This document shows, in pieces, positions 60,589-64,000 of a stretch of DNA of 64,000 bases; position 1 is the stretch's first letter, and every line of letters begins with the position of its first letter. This DNA comes from Janthinobacterium sp. FW305-129 (GTDB lineage: Bacteria > Pseudomonadota > Gammaproteobacteria > Burkholderiales > Burkholderiaceae_D). The notes under the pieces were generated by a model that was not told where the DNA came from, ran no database searches, and worked only from the letters and a program-made list of their open reading frames with translations. Where the stretch lies: positions 789,815 through 853,814 of the forward strand of contig NZ_JACYMM010000001.1 of the NCBI RefSeq assembly GCF_020858115.1. Reading direction: 5' to 3'. Made by a program: the position numbers and the translations under genes.

Positions 60589-61206
60589 TCAATAATCTTC
60601 GACTTTGGTAAATTTTATTCCATTAACCTCACCAGATTTAAATATACTTAAAATTGATTCATGACATACGATAAAAGCATTCAAAGCGCCGCCCATTTTG
60701 AACAGCAAACGCTTGGATTGCGGAATTGAATTCAACAACTCTTCATCAAAACAAAAGTCATATACTTCATAAAGTTCAAATCCGCCCAGACTTACAGGTC
60801 CCGCATCTTTGAAATAATTAGATTCAGCCCTGCTCCAACAATCGAACCTTTCCGTAAAAGTCATATACCAGTAATCTTCATGCCATTGTCCATCATCATG
60901 AATATAAACCGATGGATGCATATGAAGATGCGGAATGTCAAGTTCCAGAAGCGCCTCTCGCATTCTGCTGCTTATAAGCAAATTATTTCCATCAAAAAGT
61001 ATGGATGGAACTTTTTTCAATGACGGAATACCATTTTTTTCATTGTATTCTCTCCCGGCGTTAAAAAACATAAAAGGAGGTGAACCGATTGGAAATTCCT
61101 CGAAATCATAATTTTTATTTGACGTGTTCTTATCTGCAGAAAGCGATGGAATTCTTTCATCATCTGCCTCGATCAAAATGTAATATTGCTGCTCATATTT
61201 TTTCAC
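60589..61206 (-). CDS. imm11 (DUF1629)-like immunity protein, copy D (cognate of the AHH toxin)
   Basis: 205 aa, GTG start at 61206, two bases after the toxin stop codon; the toxin's own codons GGA AGG supply the ribosome-binding site. Nearest to the intact AHH toxin, so the most likely cognate immunity protein. Residues 32-60 are the same as copy B, residues about 117-195 nearly the same as copy A, suggesting recombination. Cytoplasmic, no signal peptide. Confidence 0.8.
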   Translation of the reverse strand: MKKYEQQYYILIEADDERIPSLSADKNTSNKNYDFEEFPIGSPPFMFFNAGREYNEKNGIPSLKKVPSILFDGNNLLISSRMREALLELDIPHLHMHPSVYIHDDGQWHEDYWYMTFTERFDCWSRAESNYFKDAGPVSLGGFELYEVYDFCFDEELLNSIPQSKRLLFKMGGALNAFIVCHESILSIFKSGEVNGIKFTKVEDY

Positions 61207-61207
61207 T

Positions 61208-61879
61208 TTACCTTCCTGTCATGAAAATATAGCTTTTGACTTTTTTATATTTTATATTTTCACTTGTTTGCTCTTTCGCTTCTCTGTTGAAGTGATTTCT
61301 ATCCACCCCACATGCTTTTTTATCATTATATTTTTTTATCGAATCCACGCTACCACAACCTTGCAAACTCCCTGGGGAAAAATTTTTAGCGATTCGTGTT
61401 AGCGGTGCTTTATTAGGTTTGTTTTGAATCATAGCCAAAATTGTAGTGCTTAGCCTGTTTAATTCAGATATGACTTTTTTTGAATTTGAAATTTTGTCGC
61501 CAGCACATACTTTATGAAGAGGCAGGCCAAGATCTATTATCCTTTGCGCCACCATATGATGATAACTCGCAGGTTCAGAATCATCGTCATAAGAATCTTG
61601 GTTCGAAGTATGATTCCCTCGGTGTAACTGAACGTTGAGGTGACAGGCCCCTTGCAAAGTACATGGTATAAATACAAGATTCGGCAGAAGATTAATATCA
61701 TAGCCAAACTTTTCTATTTTCTTCCCAAGCTGACTTCTTTTCATACCCTCTGCGGAAATAATATGATGCGCCTGCATTCTCACGCCGTTATTGCGAGGAT
61801 GATGATGATCTCCTTCAATTACCGCCTTAATTCTATTCAAGTATTTACTATCCTTGGATGAATTTCCAATCAATGCCAT
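61208..61879 (-). CDS. AHH-family nuclease toxin domain
   Basis: 223 aa. The AHH nuclease core is complete: QAHHIIS (Ala37-His38-His39), LPNLVFIPC with Asn67, CHLNVQLHRGNH (His87, His90) and YHHMVAQRI (Tyr106, His107). The C-terminal helical part has PNKAPLTRIAKN, GCGSVDS and ACGVDRNH, known from full-length AHH T6SS effectors. It is in the same frame as the trunk gene upstream, separated only by TGA and eight sense codons. GAGG lies a few bases before ATG 61879, so it might also be translated alone. It should cut nucleic acid in target cells. Confidence 0.8.
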   Translation of the reverse strand: MALIGNSSKDSKYLNRIKAVIEGDHHHPRNNGVRMQAHHIISAEGMKRSQLGKKIEKFGYDINLLPNLVFIPCTLQGACHLNVQLHRGNHTSNQDSYDDDSEPASYHHMVAQRIIDLGLPLHKVCAGDKISNSKKVISELNRLSTTILAMIQNKPNKAPLTRIAKNFSPGSLQGCGSVDSIKKYNDKKACGVDRNHFNREAKEQTSENIKYKKVKSYIFMTGR

Positions 61880-61903
61880 ACCTGCCTCGATAAATTTAAA
61901 ATA

Positions 61904-63127
61904 TCATTTATAGACCACTGTTCCCTGCCTGCCACGCGGCGTGCTGTGCCCGGTACTGCCGCACAAGCGACATTTTTTGTCGCGTTTGATGCTTTCTTTC
62001 CTGGTTTTCAGCGTCATCTTTGATTTCCCCTTGATGCGAAGTCCTTTTGCGCGTGCCTTGACCAGCTTGGCGCCGAGCTGGTGCAAGTCATCCACCGCAT
62101 TCGACAAGTCTTCCAGCATTCTTATCAGGGCATCCACCGCTGCCTTCGCGCGCTTGATTTTCTTTCCTGCCGTTGCGATTTTCGCGCTGCTTGCGGCAAT
62201 CCGCGCGACCAGCATGGTGATGCGTGCAGCTGCTGCGGTTCCGGCACTCAATAAAGCAGTCACAATCAGCAGGACTACCTCGATCATCAAATACGCGCCC
62301 CCTTTGCCGGCCGCATAAGCATAGAAATTCGGCGGAATCGCTTCCAGCATCAGGCCAACGTAAGAAACATAGGCCAAGGCGCTATCGGCGTCGGCAATAA
62401 TTTCCAGCACAACTGGAAAATTGGGGTCATTTTTAATGGCCTTGGCCAGTTTGGGATCGATATCCATCAATTCCCTGTCGACAAACGCCTGGATCGGCTT
62501 TGGATCGCCATTGGCAATCAAACTGGGCAGATTGAGGATGGCGGTGCGATGCTTGTAGATTTTCTTCGCTGTTGCCGCTGTATTGAGCACCATCCCGGCA
62601 GTGTCGGAAATTGCATTGACCGTATTTTTCAATTTTCCGACTTGCTGCCGATACAGTTCGCTCGCCTCATCTTCAATGGACTTCCGCCACCATGCCCAGT
62701 TGTACAAGGTATCTTCCGGATGATCGATATGCTTGTTCAATTCCTTTTGAAGTGCCCGATAACGCTGCCCACTGTATGTCCCAAGACGGTCATAAGCTGT
62801 ACCTGCGTTCTCTTTGATGTTGTCACCTATTGCCACCCAGGTCCGGGCTTCGAAAAGCTCGGCCTGATCATCAAGCCAGCTGGCTCCCCCCTGATTCAAG
62901 CCCTCGCGTGCGCTATTGATAAACGCTAATGTCGGGCCGTCATCCCATAGCCTCTGGAATTCCGCCATCTGGTCGGTCAGGTTGAGGTAAGTGGCATGCA
63001 GGCGCTGGACGATGGATTCACGGTCTTCGAAGATTTCCCGTTCCGTCACCTTGGGTTCGCTGGTCACCAGCACAGCACCATCTTTCGGCAACTGCAGGTG
63101 CTTGATTTCCGAGTCTTTCTCTTGCAT
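61904..63127 (-). CDS. T6SS effector trunk (N-terminal part of AHH effector)
   Basis: 407 aa from ATG 63127, one base after the vgrG stop (TAAGATG). Typical trunk of VgrG-linked effectors: LWDDGPTLAFINSAREGLNQ, SWLDDQAELFEARTWV, TLYNWAWWRKSIEDEAS, then LMLEAIPPNFYAYAAGKG and a hydrophobic glycine/alanine-rich hairpin (about 278-315). A basic helix and the motif KKCRLCGSTGHSTPRGRQG follow, after which homologous effectors would be expected to run into a toxin tip. Here the frame stops at TGA 61906-61904 and resumes as the AHH domain. Hence this is either a truncated effector, one with stop readthrough, or a product of a point mutation. Confidence 0.8.
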   Translation of the reverse strand: MQEKDSEIKHLQLPKDGAVLVTSEPKVTEREIFEDRESIVQRLHATYLNLTDQMAEFQRLWDDGPTLAFINSAREGLNQGGASWLDDQAELFEARTWVAIGDNIKENAGTAYDRLGTYSGQRYRALQKELNKHIDHPEDTLYNWAWWRKSIEDEASELYRQQVGKLKNTVNAISDTAGMVLNTAATAKKIYKHRTAILNLPSLIANGDPKPIQAFVDRELMDIDPKLAKAIKNDPNFPVVLEIIADADSALAYVSYVGLMLEAIPPNFYAYAAGKGGAYLMIEVVLLIVTALLSAGTAAAARITMLVARIAASSAKIATAGKKIKRAKAAVDALIRMLEDLSNAVDDLHQLGAKLVKARAKGLRIKGKSKMTLKTRKESIKRDKKCRLCGSTGHSTPRGRQGTVVYK

Positions 63128-63128
63128 C

Positions 63129-64000
63129 TTATTTGCTACCTGATTTGAGCGGGTTGACATTGACCGACTGTAAAATGCTCTTGCCATCGACCTTGAATTT
63201 CAGCTGTTCCAAAGGCCAAGGTGTATTCCATGCATCGTCGTAACTTGCCTCGAGTTCAACCCAGGTATTGTCTTCTTTGGGCAACACTGGCATGAGATGG
63301 TCCAGTTTCGTCGGTCCGCTGAAGCTTTTCTTGCCCGCATGCACCGTAATCTTGCCCGGGCACTGGATCGTGATATTGCCGCCTTCGATGGTGATATTCG
63401 CGCCGCCCGCCGTCGACAGGCGGATGCTTTTCGCCGCCGCCCAGTCCACATGCGCGTTGGCGCTGATGACGTTGACCTCGTCACGCGCCTGCACGTTGAG
63501 CACGTCGGCCTGCGCCTGCAGGTCGATGGCGCCCTGGGCCGCGATCAGTTGCACCCCGGTATCCCCCTCGCCGGCCTTGACGGCGCCGCCCAGCACGCCG
63601 ATGGCCTGGCCCGCGTGCACGCGCCACTGGCCGCCACCGGTGAACTGGGTATCCTGGCCGCTCATCATGGTGACGGTTTCGCCGCTGGCCAGTTGCATGT
63701 CTTGCCCCGCGACAACGCCCAGTCCGGCCCTGGCGGCGATCGCGATGATGGCGTCCTTTGTGTGCGGCAACTGTTCATGCATGCCGGAAACGCTGGCCAG
63801 CATCGCTTTCAAGGGCGCAGCCTGGCCGTCGAGCGCGCTGGCGTTTGCTGCGCTGGCGCCGATGTGGCTGGCGTAGGCCACCGTCTGGTGCGTCTTGGCG
63901 GCAGCGCTGAATGTGTCGCCCAGCAGCACCGCCTGTTTCAGCAGGGCAATGCCGGCGGCGTTGTCGCCGGCCGGATCGCGTTGCGCGGCCTCGTGCCGAA
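63129..64000 (-). CDS. vgrG: VgrG, C-terminal part (5' end beyond window)
   Basis: 290 codons open to the right edge. The visible part is the DUF2345-type beta-repeat region: DAIIAIAARAGLGVVAGQDMQ, VHAGQAIGVLGGAVKAGEG, and IRLSTAGGANITIEGGNITIQCPGK, close to the end of the other VgrG. After HAGKKSFSGP it has a 58-residue extension with WVELEASYDDAWNTPWPLEQ, resembling the transthyretin-like tail some VgrGs use to hold effectors. The trunk gene begins one base after its stop, so the effector is probably carried by this VgrG without a DUF4123 adaptor. Confidence 0.88.
   Translation of the reverse strand, partial: RHEAAQRDPAGDNAAGIALLKQAVLLGDTFSAAAKTHQTVAYASHIGASAANASALDGQAAPLKAMLASVSGMHEQLPHTKDAIIAIAARAGLGVVAGQDMQLASGETVTMMSGQDTQFTGGGQWRVHAGQAIGVLGGAVKAGEGDTGVQLIAAQGAIDLQAQADVLNVQARDEVNVISANAHVDWAAAKSIRLSTAGGANITIEGGNITIQCPGKITVHAGKKSFSGPTKLDHLMPVLPKEDNTWVELEASYDDAWNTPWPLEQLKFKVDGKSILQSVNVNPLKSGSK

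Noticed and set aside
58252..61206. Spaced, repeated units that might suggest a CRISPR-like or tandem-repeat array
   Set aside because: The repeats are about 620-bp protein genes with conserved reading frames; there are no short direct repeats with spacers.
1..64000. tRNA, rRNA, riboswitch or intact insertion sequence
   Set aside because: I scanned gaps and gene ends for acceptor stems, conserved T-loops and transposase motifs and saw none. A covariance-model search would be needed to exclude small RNAs.

Overview
The window is G+C-rich, gene-dense, intron-free bacterial DNA. The mix of families suggests a betaproteobacterium of the Burkholderiales, most likely Oxalobacteraceae (Janthinobacterium/Massilia-like): LodA/LodB, a CsgG/DUF4810/DUF799 lipoprotein trio, DUF2145, VasX-type and AHH-type type VI effectors, and many LysR-MFS pairs. 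That placement is an inference from gene content. No rRNA, tRNA, CRISPR array or intact insertion sequence was recognised.

Layout. 1-9 kb: an STN-domain protein cut by the left edge, an M14 carboxypeptidase/hydrolase/beta-lactamase-fold operon, a LysR-MFS operon divergent from a nitronate monooxygenase, and two uncharacterised proteins. 9-28.5 kb: two LysR-DHA2 transporter pairs, an orphan fimbrial adhesin, GST, thioesterase, AraC, acyl-CoA dehydrogenase-like, cupin and HDOD proteins, a DUF2145 pair, a GNAT-flavin reductase fusion, ArsB, and an IclR/MFS/PhlG-like detoxification unit with a readable promoter and operator. 28.5-41.3 kb: a complete RND tripartite pump divergent from its two-component system (AdeABC/AdeRS-like layout), a LysR/aldo-keto reductase pair, a nitroreductase and a QseBC-like system. 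41.4-48.6 kb: a LodA-type quinoprotein oxidase with its LodB flavoprotein, the lipoprotein trio, an MFS transporter and an ankyrin protein.

48.8-64 kb, all on the minus strand, is a type VI secretion effector island. It reads, in transcription order: the end of one VgrG; an effector trunk; an AHH nuclease tip; four imm11 (DUF1629)-like immunity paralogues interspersed with decayed toxin tails; a second complete VgrG; a DUF4123 adaptor; a VasX/BTH_I2691-like pore-forming effector; and three small membrane proteins that probably act as immunity or accessory factors. The immunity, VasX and membrane-protein genes are conspicuously A+T-rich, while the vgrG genes keep the host's composition, which fits acquisition of cargo cassettes onto resident vgrG loci. 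No T6SS structural genes lie in the window.

The most unusual observations are in this island. The effector trunk and the AHH toxin are in one reading frame, separated by a single TGA plus eight sense codons. Each of the four immunity genes is preceded by the same stretch that ends the AHH toxin gene, which also carries the ribosome-binding site. The array therefore looks like successive toxin-tip replacements in which only the toxin tail needed to translate the immunity gene was kept. Three immunity copies use GTG or TTG starts, and one looks like a recombinant of two others.
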